64,000 bases of DNA, from NCBI GenBank assembly GCA_026075535.2, contig AP026540.1:4464001-4528000 (forward strand), written 5' to 3'. Source of the stretch: Tricholoma matsutake (lineage: Eukaryota; Basidiomycota; Agaricomycetes; Agaricales; Tricholomataceae). The position numbers were made by a program, and so were the translations under genes. Below, in pieces: positions 11,580 to 22,118 of this stretch; position 1 is the first letter of the stretch, and every line of letters starts with the position of its first letter. The notes under the pieces are model-generated. The model was not told where the DNA came from. It ran no database searches and was given only the letters and a program-made list of their open reading frames with translations.

Positions 11580-12292
11580 TTGATAGTTGATGGGGGAAGG
11601 AAGGAACAAGAAAGTTTTTTCAACCAATTACCGCATTCAGAAATTCAACCAACTTCCTCATTTGGACTCAAACCCTCACGTGCCTCGTAGGCTTGGCACT
11701 AAGGGGGAAATACTGTCAAGAACCGTTCCTTGCCCGATCAGAACCCGCATTCTGTCCGACTTTTTCCCACACATCTAACCCGACATTTACCTACTCCTTC
11801 CGATTTCGTTCCCAGCCACCCTGCACTGCCCACACTGCTGTGCACCAGGCTGCCTTGTACAGCATCCATGGCTGCCTTCCCAAGGCTGCCATCTCTATTG
11901 CAAATTCAACTACGGATTCCTGTGTGGCTCCCACTAGATAATTTACCTATGCAGTCGAGACACTGCCACAATCTTTGTTCATGTTCTGCATTGTTCTGGA
12001 CTACAGTATTTAAGCTTAGTTAGATTCGCCTTGTATTCCTCAGTTTGTATATCGACATAGACTCGACTTTAACTTGTCAATCTAAATCTCCTTCTACTCC
12101 TACCTCTGTCCTCTAAGAGTCTGACAGTACTTTACAGTCCCCCACCTGTCCTAGTGGACTCTGACTGGACTGACTGGAGTCCACTGGAGTCCGAGTGGAG
12201 TCCGAGTGCAACCAAATGATAAGTCAATTAGATATGAGCTCAAAGGACTTTGGACTTGGTGAATTTCATAAAGTACCCACAAAATAAATTTG

Positions 12293-12380
12293 TGTACTGC
12301 AGGAATTGAACTCAAGACCTCACCATAAGAAATCACATGACAAACCAAACAAGTGTGCTCAACCACTTGAGCCACAGGAG
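12293..12380 (-). ncRNA. tRNA-like module (long variable arm) in hAT copy 1
   Basis: On the minus strand, TGGCTCAAGTGGTTGAGCA fits a tRNA D-arm/A box and GAGTTCAATTCC fits the T-arm/B box, about 60 nt apart with room for a Leu/Ser-like variable arm. It points toward the nearer element end. The same module is at 51155-51243. It looks like a decayed tRNA or SINE head, not a working tRNA. Confidence 0.55.
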
Positions 12381-12483
12381 ATTTATTGGGGATCAATATA
12401 AGGTTTATTTATGACTCAACTTTTCATATTCTTCGAGGAGGCATTTTTCAAACAATTAAGGTCAAAATTTTTTAATTAACCAC

Positions 12484-12735
12484 ATCCCTCGTGTAGGACA
12501 CAAGAGAGTGGGTATAATATAATAGTAAACAAAAAAAAACCCCTCTCGCAAGATGCGAGAGGGGGGGGATTATTACTATGTACATAAAAAACTAAACCCC
12601 TCTCATTTGGCACGAGGGGGGGATTCGTAAGTACTACAATATATATACCCCTCGCATTCGGTGCGAGGGGGGGGCAGAGATAAATTAAAAATAATAAAGA
12701 CCCCTCCCCATGCAAAATGCGGGGGAGGGGGGGGT
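12484..12735. repeat. ladder of C/G-rich hairpins in hAT copy 1
   Basis: Hairpins recur every ~50-57 bp, each with arms CCCCTC.../...GAGGGG and several followed by G runs. Perfect examples: 12540-12549 with 12555-12564 (10 bp, loop AAGAT) and 12648-12656 with 12662-12670 (9 bp, loop TTCGG). Less perfect ones are at 12484-12515, 12597-12620 and 12701-12730. AT-rich spacers separate them. The homologous ladder is at 50800-51050. Confidence 0.85.
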
Positions 12736-13297
12736 TGGGGGATGCGGCCTGGGGTGGGTGTCGTCACCCACCCCTCCTCACATGCATCTGTCACCGTAGC
12801 AAGCCACACCCATCATCCACCCTACGAGCAGAGGCTCGTAGGCGTGGGGATGGGTGCTGTGGTCATCGTAACCCTGGTGTACCTGCCATCCACCCGACAA
12901 GCAGGTGCTCATCGGTGTGGGGTGGGTGTGTTGTTGGTTTTGTGGGTCTCCTAGTTCGGAGGGGTTGGGGGGAGGGGTCAGTGTTGTGGCATGCGAGGGA
13001 GGGGGTAGGTGGGTGCTTACCAGGTGGGTATCCTGCTCTGCAGGTCTCCCGGTACCCCTCTGCTGTCTCCTATTCTTTATCGACACCCTCACATCCCTTT
13101 TGGATGGGGAGGAGGGGGCTGGCATGGGTGTCGTCAGGTCTGGGTCATTCTGGGTCCTGGTGCTGGTAGGCGGTGTTGTCATTGTCATTGTCGACTGCAC
13201 ACACTCACAATCCACCCTACGAGCAGGGGCTCATAGGCATGGGGTGGGTGTGTTGGCTCGTTTGCGGGTGGTGGTGTCGTTACTAGTAGATTATAAC

Positions 13298-13786
13298 CTA
13301 GAAAACTAAAAAAACGAGTTAGTTAGCTTATAAAAACAAAAACCAAACAAAAAAAACTTATGTAGGGTGGCCCGCGTTGGCTCATTTGTGGGTGGTGGTG
13401 TCGTTACTAGTAGATTATAACCTAGAAAACTAAAAAAACGAGTTAGTTAGTTTATAAAAACAAAAACCAAACGAAAAAAACTTATGTAGGGCCCAAACGA
13501 CGCGATCTGCATCATTTGGGCCTGCGTTGGCTCGTTTGCAAGTGGTGGTGTCGTTACTAGTAGATTATAACCTAGAAAACTAAAAAAATGAGTTAGTTAG
13601 TTTATAAAAACCAAAACCAAATGAAAAAACTTATGTAGGGCCCAAACAACGCGATCTGCATCATTTGGGCCTGCGTTGGCTCGTTTGCGAGTGGTGGCAT
13701 TGTTGCCAGTAGATTATAACCTAGAAAGCTAAAAAAACAGGTTAGTTAGTTTATAAAAACAAAAAGCAAACAAAAAAAAAACTTAT
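13298..13786 (-). repeat. four tandem exon-intron-like units in hAT copy 1
   Basis: Reading the minus strand, four 63-66-nt segments (13721-13786, 13572-13634, 13422-13485, 13298-13361) each start (A/G)TAAGTTTTTTT, contain ACTAACTAAC and end in CTAG, like short fungal introns. They are separated by exon-like pieces of about 60-86 nt (GTTATAATCTACTGG ... TTGGGCCCTAC). The donor now reads ATAAGT, as if a CpG (ACGTAAGT) had decayed. Copy 2 has two such units with one intact GTAAGT; copy 3 has one. Confidence 0.7.
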
Positions 13787-14054
13787 GTAGGGCCCAAATG
13801 ACGCGATCTGCATTGTTTGGGCCTGCGTTCCATCCATTGGGCTCGTTTGCGGGTGGTGGTGATGGCGGATTGGGCATGGGAGTGGTGGCGGTGGGTGTCC
13901 ATGCAGTGGTGGTGGTAGAGAGAGGAGGGAGGCGGTGTTGATGATGGTGGTGGTGGTGGTGAGTGATGAGCTGGCACATTTGATGATGCGGCTATATGCT
14001 TTGTCATACACAGCTGCACCACAGTACCTAACACAAGTAGATGATACCTTACAC

Positions 14055-14132
14055 AAGGTACTGTGGTGTAATGGTTATATTGTGTATTATTATTACCTAA
14101 GCAACCTATAGGGATCTGGGTTCGATTCCTTT
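14055..14132 (+). ncRNA. tRNA-like module in hAT copy 1, right end
   Basis: TGGTGTAATGGTTA matches a tRNA A box (Glu/Gly style) and GGGTTCGATTCC at 14118-14129 matches a consensus B box. It points outward toward the right end of the element. Homologues lie at 49603-49682 (minus) and about 42116-42200 (plus). The anticodon arm is not convincing, so this is a pol III promoter-like remnant. Confidence 0.55.
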
Positions 14133-14691
14133 TCTTACACACTTTTTCAGCGGAATCCGACTGGACTCCCAGTGGACTCCAACTGGACTCCAACTGGACT
14201 CCACTGGACCAGTCCAAGTGGAATCCAGTGTTTGAGTGGATTCCACTTGGAGTCCGGTCAGATTGGACTGGGACTGGACTGGCAACTTTGCAGGCAGTTG
14301 GCTGGTGACCAGTCCCAGTGAACTCCAGTCAGTCCGGTTGGACTCCAGTTGGAGTCCACTAGGAAAGGTGGGGGAGTGTAAAGACCTCGAGTCTGAACTC
14401 CATTCGACTCGACCTCTAGTCTCCCTCTGAAGTTCTAGCCCCATCTGAGCTTAACCTAAGTCCCTCCATACTCCTCCCCGCATTTACCTGCACTTTCCCG
14501 CTCCTACCTCCAGACTTTCGACTTGAAATTAGGACACCAGACGAGGTGAAGGGCGCAGCTTCTTACAAGCTGAAGCCAAGTCCTTTCTGTTTCCCCTTCC
14601 GCAGAATCTGCATTGACCCAACAGTCCCCGCTATTATCACCCACAGCATCTGATCAGATTCTGACAAGCCTTCCAGGATCAGTTCTTAACA

Positions 14692-15259
14692 ATTACCTGC
14701 ACTACCGGTTCCCAAAGAGGAACAGCCTATGTCTGTTAGCTCTGTAGCCTCTGCCCCCCAGCCCAACACTGCTCTGCCCACCCTTCCCATTGTGAGTGTG
14801 CTTGGTATGACTGCATACCCTAGCGCCACCGTCTACCCTCCCAATGAAAGTTCCATCCTGGGTGGGGGTGACAGTGATCTATCTCACGACTCGAACAACT
14901 CGGTAAGCAGCCGTGTTCCTTTTTTTAAACCTCACCTCGTATAGGAGTGCTCCGTTGATTCTCTTGACGTGTCTACTGTTTCTCATGTTGATGTTTCTGC
15001 CCTCATTGACCATGGTTCTCCTATAGTTCTGATCGAAGAATCACTTGTGTCTCACCTTGCTCTGCCTATTTGCTTATTGCCTTGTCCATTCCCTGTCTCT
15101 GGTGCATTTCTTGACAACTCTTCTGGCTTATCAAACGTTGCATTGACCAACTGGGTCAAACTCAAATTGCATGACCATAACAATTTCTATTCTGCTCATA
15201 CTGTTTGCGCTCTCGTGGATCCAAAATTATGCCATCCCACTGCCTTTCCTCTCACATAA
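14692..15259 (+). pseudogene. element A gag-protease junction and protease
   Basis: Directly continues element A after element B: LPALPVPKEEQP leads into a Ser/Pro linker (14729-14944), then a TAG, then a retropepsin-like domain 14969-15259. Its active-site stretch reads SALIDHGSPIVLIEESL, with His after the Asp where most proteases have Ser or Thr; I associate this IDHGS variant with some basidiomycete gypsy elements. Confidence 0.75.
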
Positions 15260-16900
15260 CAATATCATTGTCAACGCACAAAATAGCACAGTTATAGACA
15301 AGAAAAATGACTTCGACCTACTACATCCTGTGCAATGCATTATTCCTAAACAGATAGATGTCCATAAATCACTTGCAGAAACCAAAGTTCAATGAAACCT
15401 TGTAATAGAAGAATTGAAAGCTATCTTTGAAACTTGACAACCTCTGATTGACATGAGTTGTGAGCATGTAAATGGGCTAGACATCATTGCCTCAATCTGA
15501 ATTTGTGTTGAACAATTGGCAGCAGATGACAAGCTGCTTCAACTTGGTGAACAAATTAAAGAATCTTACGCAGACATCTTCAAGCTGATCCCTCACATAG
15601 ATGAGATGCCAGATTCTGTGCTCTGCAAAATCACATTAAAAGAAGCCAGGAAAATGATTACCACCAGGAACTATTCATGCCCTCGCAAGTACTGAGAAGC
15701 CTGGAGTGTTTTAATTCAACAACACTTAGATGCTGGGCATATATGCCCCTCATCATCAGGCCATGCTTCACCTGCATTCTTAGTTCCTAAAGTAGATGCT
15801 GCAGATCTGCCACATTGGGTCAATGATTATTGGCAACTGAACAGCAACACAGTCACTGATTGCCACCCACTGCCTCGCATCAATGATATCCTCACAGATG
15901 CAGGCTGTGGCAAGGTCTGGAGTAAGCTAGACATGACTGACAGTTTCTTCCACACAAAAATGGATCCCAAAAGTATAAATTTGACAGCAGTAACAACCCC
16001 ACTTGGCCTCTATGAGTGGATGGTGATGCCTCAGGGATTACGCAACGCACCGCCTGTACATCAGCAACGAGTGACAGCCGCCTTGCATCAATTCCTCAGT
16101 ATATTTACTTAGATGATATTATTATTTGGTCTAATACCCTTGACAAACACACACATCATATTGAACAAATCATGGATGCATTATGAGAGGCCCAACTTTA
16201 TTGCAACGCCAAAAAATCTAAATTTTACCTTATGGAATTAATCTTCCTCGGTCACCATATTTCCCAGCAAGGGATCGAAGCATGTTCTTCTAAGGTAGAC
16301 AAAATTTTGAACTGGCCAAGACCAAAAATGGCGAGTGATGTTTGCAGTTTCTTGGGCTTAGTCCGTTATATTGCCACATTTCTACCACACCTGGTGGACC
16401 ACACTAGCATTCTGATGCCTTTGACCACTAAAGATTGTGAAAAAAAAATTCCTCCATGGGGATTACCTCAACAGACTGCATTTGATGCTATTAAAGCATT
16501 AGTCATTAGCCATGAATGTTTGATGGTCATCGACCACACCACTCCGAGTGATAACAAAATCTTTGTGACTTGTGATGCAAGCGATTGGTGGACTGGTGCA
16601 GTGCTTAGCTGGGGACCCACTTGGGAATCTGCATGGCCTGTAGCATTTGACTCCATGCAACTTAAAGATGCACAAAAAAATTATCCCATACATGAAAAAG
16701 AAATGTTATCAATCGTTCACGCTCTAAAAAAATGGTGTTCAGACTTACTAGGTTCACAATTCATAGTATACACTGATCATTGCACTCTTGAAAATTTTGA
16801 TACACAAAAAGACTTGTCACAGCGACAAGCCCATTGGATGGAACACCTCTCGCAATTTGATATGACTATCTGTTACATCTGAGGCGAGGACAACACAGTT
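15260..16900 (+). pseudogene. pol: element A reverse transcriptase and RNase H
   Basis: RT is spread over frames with stops at about 15436, 15498 and 15694, each a TGA where Arg fits. Recognisable pieces: HLDAGHICPSSSGHASPAFLVPK (15725-15793), WSKLDMTDSFFHTKM, TPLGLYEWMVMPQGLRNAP and, after a frameshift near 16090, YLDDIIIW. From 16232 a 216-residue open frame covers the RT connection (FLGHHISQQGIEA, KVDKILNWPRP) and RNase H (TCDASDWWTGAVLSW, HEKEMLSIVHAL, YTDHCTLENF). It ends at a TGA at 16880, where the family reads I-R/P-GEDN. Confidence 0.9.
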
Positions 16901-18560
16901 GCAGATGCCTTGTCCCACTTACCAGCTGAAACACCAGATGAAACACTTGAAGATGTCGATGTTGGTGACTCCCCTTTATGATGGGAGCACTGGCTGAAAC
17001 AGCAAACTGTCTGCAATGCAATCCTGACTATCAGCACTGATGAAAGTTTTCTCAACAATGTTAAAGAAGGTTACAAACATGATGAATTTTGCCAAAAACT
17101 TGTTAATGTAGCGGACAGTATGCCTAACGTCCACAAGATCAATGACCTATGGTACTTGGGAGACCACTTGGTCATCCCTCACTTTGGAAGTCTTCGCAAA
17201 GATTTATTCTGCCTTGCACATGACACATTAGGACACTTCGGAGCAGATAAATCTTATGCTAGCATCCGACATTGCTATTATTGGCCCAATATGCACCGGG
17301 ATCTTGAAAATGTGTACATCCCTGTGTGCTCTGATTGTCAACACAATAAAAGTGGAACCAAGAAAGCTAAAGGACTGTTGCATCTGCTGCCTATTCCTGA
17401 AAAAAGAGGCGACTCAGTATGCCTCGACTTTGTGGGGCCTCTCCCCGAAGATGAGAACTATAACTGCATTCTGACTATAATGGACAGACTCGGATCTGAC
17501 ATCCGACTTATCCCTACTTGAACTGATATCACTGCACCGCAACTAGCACTAGTCTTCTTCAATGAATGATACTGTGAAAATGGTTTACCTCTTGAATTGA
17601 TCTCCAACTGCGATAAATTGTTCTTGTCAAAATTCTGGAAAGTGCTGCATGCTCTGACTGGGGTCCACCTCAAAACGTCCTCTGCATATCACCCTCAGAC
17701 TGATGGTGCAAGCGAGGGCACTAGCAAAACATTGAACCAGTGTGTTTGATTCCATGTTGAGCAAAGCCAAAAAGGTTGGGCATGTGCATTGCCTATTATC
17801 TGTTTCCATATGATGAACTCGATCAATGGTTCAACGGGTTTCTCGGGATTTCAAATCCAAATGGGCTGCAGCCCTAGAATGATTCCCCTTTAATACCAGG
17901 GACAGTTCCTGATGAAACTTCAGAAGATGCTGCCATGCAGAGTGTTATCGCTCAAATCAAGAATGATGTAGATGAAGCCAAAGATGCCTTGCTTGGTGCT
18001 AAAATACTGCAGGCGTTCTTCGCTAACAAATCACATAGTGAAGAAGACTCGTACCTCATTGGCGATAAAGTGATGCTTGCGACTTTGCACCACCGCCGAG
18101 AATACAAGGCTGGGGACAAGTCTAGAGTCGCAAAATTTTTTTCATGCTACGATGGACCCTTCTCCATGACAAAGGTTTTCCCGGAAACTTCATCATATTC
18201 TCTCCTCTTGCCAAATTCTCCAAATGTGTTCCCCACTTTCCATGCCTCATTGCTCAAACGACACATTGACAATGATGAACTTTTCTCTTCCTGCAAACTC
18301 GAGCGACCTGGCCCTGTGATGACTGAAAACAGCCTTGAAGAATACCACGTCGAGAAGATCATCGACAAGCATATGTGGTCATGGATTCCAGTACCTCATA
18401 CGATGGTCAGGCTACTCTGAAAGCGACGACCTATGGCTACCGCAATGCAAGCTCAAGGATTGCGAAGCTCTGGATCACTGGAAGGCTGTTAAGGCACAGG
18501 GAACATGGTAGCTTTTTCCCACTGGGTTTTTTAATGCACCTGCTGTTGCTGGTTGATGTT
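16901..18560 (+). pseudogene. pol: element A integrase and chromodomain
   Basis: The HHCC finger is at about 17210-17345 (HDTLGHFGADKS ... CSDCQHNKSG). The core has the first Asp in CLDFVGPLP, but the second position reads SNCD where SDRD is expected, and stops fall at 17521, 17569 and 17748. The catalytic Glu is in DGASEG. The C-terminal part is open from 17935 to 18420. After a frameshift near 18375 a chromodomain continues: YHVEKIIDKH, then FQYLIRWSGY, LWLPQCKLKDCEALDHW. The PPT and 3' LTR follow. Confidence 0.9.
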
Positions 18561-18604
18561 GGGTTGATTTCCTACTAACATACATTTCTCTAAGAGTGGG
18601 AGGG

Positions 18605-18882
18605 TGTAAGCCTGGAGGGCTTACATCATCTTACATCATCTCATTGATACTTGTTTGTACATGATCTTGCTTTGATGAATATAGACTACTGCATATAGGG
18701 ATTACTCTCTTCCTCTCCCCTTTTCCCCCCACTTTACTCTCTCTTTATTCTACTCTGCTTTTGTATAGACTCTTGCTCCTAATACCATGATGTTATCTTG
18801 TTATATCTGCAGGATTATTAGTGAGTTATCTTTTTATCAGTTTTCTTCTCTTCCATCTTCAGTGTAGCCTTGTTGGCTTCCA
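18605..18882 (+). repeat. 3' LTR of element A
   Basis: 278 bp, identical in length to the 5' LTR, preceded by the polypurine tract at about 18592-18604 and followed by the TTTAT duplication. Confidence 0.93.
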
Positions 18883-18887
18883 TTTAT

Positions 18888-19824
18888 CTTTAATTGTTAA
18901 ATCATTATGAGTCCTTACGAAGTAAGACTCGTTCTTTATCATTCCAGAACTTAGTGACTTTTTTCATTGATTCATAATTTGGACTGCAGCAAAGTATTTC
19001 CAAAATAGGAATGAGGCAAAAGTGCATATGAACTAGTGATGTTCCCATTTTTCAAGCTGAGTTCAAAAATGTTGTTTGTTTGGTCATGTGACTTCTTCTT
19101 ATTGCCATATAGGAATTACTTAATAATTCAGATATATTTTCATAATAACATGAGCAATTGACTTGGAATTGAAATATGTGTGGGAAGAGGAATGGATAAA
19201 GTATATTTGTTTATATTTGTTCTTGTTTATTTATTATAAACAATACAGTAATAGTTATAAAGTAATGACTTCTTTATTTTCAGATACTTTTGTTTTTTTT
19301 AGGATGTCATGTGACTTTCCTTTTTGGGAAAAAATTACCAGACTAAGAGAATTCCAAATATTGTTTCAGAATGTTTCTAAATGCTTTTGTTCTTGAGTAA
19401 TTTGCAAAATATACATGAAAAGCTGAGTCTTTTTGTGGCTGTGCACATGATTTTTTTTTGGTTTGACAAGTATAAATTTCCACTATGTTAGTAGTGGGGT
19501 GGGAGCAAGAATCCACACTCCAGCCAAATCTAGGTCCTGTGATCTACCCACTGTAAGAGGAACACTAGTGGAGGCCTATGAACACACAAAACAACTTTGA
19601 AGAGTGTTAATCAACAATCAATTTCTCTTTTACACCTACAGCAAACATCCTCCCTTGATGAAGAGATAAGGAGGGGTCTCTTTTCTCCATTGAGGGGCTC
19701 TACTACATGTACATGGGTATATAATGATACTTAGAGCTATATACATGAGTGGGAATGGTGCTGTATGAGATAGGAAGGGAGGGAAGGGGGAGAAGCAAGA
19801 GAGTGACCAGAAAGGGTAACCTGT
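18888..19824. other. AT-rich flank without recognisable gene
   Basis: No domain, LTR or structured RNA recognised. 19445-19824 changes composition and may include the 3' end or LTR of the adjoining minus-strand element C, but no repeat partner for it is present in the window. Confidence 0.5.
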
Positions 19825-21705
19825 GTTGAGCATGTACATGCTTTGTCCAGGGTGCCCTGCCATGATGCTGTCATGATATTTTCATATGATCGCTTGGCAG
19901 AGGGTTTCATCCTGTGGCACATAGCATCTGTCTCTGAAAAAGAGCAGGCCATCTTTGAATTTCCAGTCCTCCAATGCAGACTTGATTGGGGGAGTTCCGT
20001 TGTTCTTCAGGGCTCATAAAGCATCATTTATGAGGTCGTCCTTCATTATTGCTGAGACCAGGGCTCCCTGGAGTTCAGCATCGATCATTCTCACAAATAA
20101 CTCATCTGTGAGGATGGTTTTGTCCTCGTTATCTGTGTCTTCTTCAGCTAGGTGATCTGCCCTCCTTGATAGGGCATCAGATTGTACCATCTGTGATCCT
20201 GGTACGTGTTGCAGCTTCAGGTTGAATTGTGACAGGTAGATGCTGATGCTCCATCTAGCCTGTCATCAGTTCAGTTTCTGGGCCTGATGGAAGTATGTCA
20301 GGTTTTTGTGATCGGATAGTACCATCACAGGGAATGGCGTCCCCTGTAGGTAGTGTCTCCATGTTTCTAGCACTCAAATTACTCCCAGTAGTTCCTTGTC
20401 ATATATCTTGTAATTTCTTTCTGCTTCATTGAAAGAATGTGAGATGTAGCCACATGGGTGCCAGTCTCCATTGGTGTCCTGTTGTCTGAGTACCGCACCT
20501 GTCACAAACTTTGAGGCATCAGATTCCACCACAAATGGCTTCGTTGCATCTGGCATCAGCAGCACTGGGGCTTCGTTGAATTTCCTTTTTAGTGCATTGA
20601 ATGACTGCTGGCAGTCATTCATCCATTCGAATTTCTGGTTCTTCTTCATCAAATCATCTAGCGGTCTGGCCAGATCCGCGAAGTGTCCAATGAATCTTCG
20701 ATAGAAGTTCCCAAACCCTAAGAAGGATCTCACGTCCTTCACTGTCTTTAATGTGGGCCAGTCCTTGATCCCAGCCAGTTTGGTGTTGTCCATTGCGAGT
20801 TCATTGGGCCTGACAATCATGCCCAAGAAGTCGACTTCTTGCACATTGAACTTGCACTTCTCTATTTTCAGGTAGAGATTGCATTGCCGTAGTCATTTGA
20901 GGACCCTTTCGGTTCTTGTCCTGTGTTCTTCTTCCATCTTCGAGAAGATCAGGATGTCATCCATATAGATGACAAGCCATCCTTCATCTAGCATGTCTTG
21001 GAAGAGATCGTTCATCATGGCCTGGAATATTGCTGGTGAGTTGCACAGTCCAAAGAACATCACCATTGGCTCGAATAGCCCCCGGTTAGTCTTGAACACT
21101 GCCTTCCACTTGTCTCCTTTCTTTATCCATATGTTATGATATCCCCATCAAATATCAAGTTTCATGAAAAATTTTGCTCCCTTCGGCTTGTCCAAGAGGT
21201 CTCCAATCAGTGGCAGGGGGTAGTTGTTTCGGATCGTCCCTTCGTTCAGATAGCGATAGTCTTGGCAAGGTCACAGAGCATCAGAGTCCTTCTTCAACAC
21301 AAAGAAGAACGGGGATGCCATGGGTGATTTTGACGGTCAGATGTATCCTTTCTCCAGGTTTTCGTCTAGAAACTCATTGAGTTTCTCTTGTTCTTTCAGT
21401 GTCAGTGGGTAGACTTTGCAATCCTTTGGTACAAAGCCTTCCTTCAGGTCGATTGCATGATCCCACAGTTTTGATTCCGGGAATTGTTCAGATGTGGCTT
21501 TCTCAAATACCTGTCTGTATTTCTGGTATTCCAGTGGCAGTAAGTTGTCCAGGGTCTGTTTGCTCCCCTCATCTTGTTCATGCACGAGTCGCTGGGAAAT
21601 GGATGTCTTTGCTCTGATCCATGCACTCTTTGAGAATATATATTGTGGGGAGTCCTTGGCTTTTGTAATCCTGGAGATCATGTTTGTTTTCCATATGTAT
21701 GTATG
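19825..21705 (-). pseudogene. pol: gypsy element C, RT-RNase H-integrase N-terminus fragment
   Basis: Minus-strand pol in pieces. 21723-21337 encodes the RT leader (YRQVFEKATSEQFPESKLWDH, ending LDENLEKGYI). 21099-20893 has MVMFFGLCNSPAIFQ and the catalytic YMDDILIF. 20844-20374 has the RT connection ([13 protein letters not shown]) and RNase H ([24 protein letters not shown]). Further downstream, with stops, come SDHKNLTYF and the integrase finger start HDSIMAGHPGQ near 19850. Integrase is truncated there. The upstream part of C is at 30643-31344, split off by D1 and E. Confidence 0.88.
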
Positions 21706-22107
21706 TGTTAGGGTGACAGCCACTATCTGCTAGCTAAGACCATGCAGGTTCTCTCTACAAGAAGGGGGTGAGTTCCACATTCATGATGGGGGAATTGATG
21801 GTTTGGATGCGAGGGGTTATTAATAGGTGAGTTTGTTGAGATAGGCCTTTCACACCAAAAATGTAGGTGGAATACCTAAGAGAACACAACTGGGGTCCCC
21901 TGGGCATATATTTAGGGTTTATATACTATGTTACATATATTGTACATTGTTGTTACCAATGCATTTGTACATGCACATACATATTGATGCATGTGAAATA
22001 AAATTCTCATGCTATCAAAGTGTAGCGTCATTTGGCATCATGTAGCGTAATTCGACATAATAAAATAAAAATGAAATTTTATTAGGTAATGGGGTGGTTT
22101 CCTAACA
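21706..22107 (-). repeat. D1 LTR, 3' in transcription sense
   Basis: 402 bp, closely similar to 29358-29759 and to D2 and solo copies at 34647-35040. Differences are mostly C/T and G/A. Confidence 0.93.
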
Positions 22108-22118
22108 TTACCCCCCTT

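Larger units (their letters stand above)
12125..14388 (+). mobile_element. hAT-type element, copy 1 (non-autonomous)
   Basis: Flanked by the 8-bp duplication GAGTCTGA (12117-12124, 14389-14396), the hallmark of hAT insertion. Ends CAGTACTTTACAGTCCCCC and, on the reverse strand, GAGGTCTTTACACTCCCCC; the inverted repeat continues imperfectly with CACCT(G/T)TCCTAGTGGACTC. Many GGACTCCA/TGGAGTCC motifs lie just inside both ends, as in subterminal transposase-binding arrays. No transposase. Internally it holds hairpins, tandem exon-intron-like units and two tRNA-like modules. Scattered ORFs on both strands are Pro/Thr/His-rich low complexity. Confidence 0.92.
3108..14691 (+). mobile_element. Ty3/gypsy chromovirus B nested in element A
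   Basis: LTR ends TGTCAAGAAC and GTTCTTAACA form a terminal inverted repeat. The flanking duplication is ATTAC at 3103-3107 and 14692-14696. An uninterrupted solo copy elsewhere (53289-53997) shows the true LTR is 709 bp; here both LTRs are swollen by insertions. Coding order is a truncated gag (zinc knuckle only), protease, RT-RNase H, integrase, chromodomain, then an antisense gene before the 3' LTR. Confidence 0.95.
11714..14691 (+). repeat. 3' LTR of element B with a hAT insertion
   Basis: Starts TGTCAAGAAC just after a purine-rich tract (AAGGGGGAAATAC) and ends GTTCTTAACA. LTR sequence is at 11714-12124 and 14389-14691. The remainder is hAT copy 1. Net LTR length of about 706 bp agrees with the 709-bp solo LTR at 53289-53997. 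Confidence 0.93.
1469..18882 (+). mobile_element. Ty3/gypsy chromovirus A, interrupted by element B
   Basis: Two 278-bp LTRs in direct orientation (1469-1746, 18605-18882) start TGTAAGCC and end TTCCA. They are flanked by the 5-bp target duplication TTTAT (1464-1468 and 18883-18887). A polypurine tract, AAGAGTGGGAGGG, abuts the 3' LTR. The internal order is gag, protease, RT, RNase H, integrase, chromodomain, as in Metaviridae-type chromoviruses. Element B (3108-14691) sits between gag and protease; removing it and one ATTAC copy leaves gag and protease in register. The element is dead: many TGA stops and frameshifts. Confidence 0.95.

Noticed and set aside
12484..12735. CRISPR-like array of regularly spaced repeats
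   Set aside because: Rungs are hairpins of differing sequence, the spacers are AT-rich and similar to each other, and the context is a eukaryotic hAT transposon with no cas genes.
12661..14217. Several His/Thr/Gly-rich ORFs in hAT copy 1 as real proteins
   Set aside because: They arise from repeats and G/C tracts, shift frame between copies, and cross intron-like segments. Kept only as an exon-like block.
15400..18420. TGA stops in element A as a reassigned codon or programmed readthrough
   Set aside because: The same genome's MFS gene ends with TGA, other stop types and frameshifts also occur, and LTR comparison shows CpG decay.
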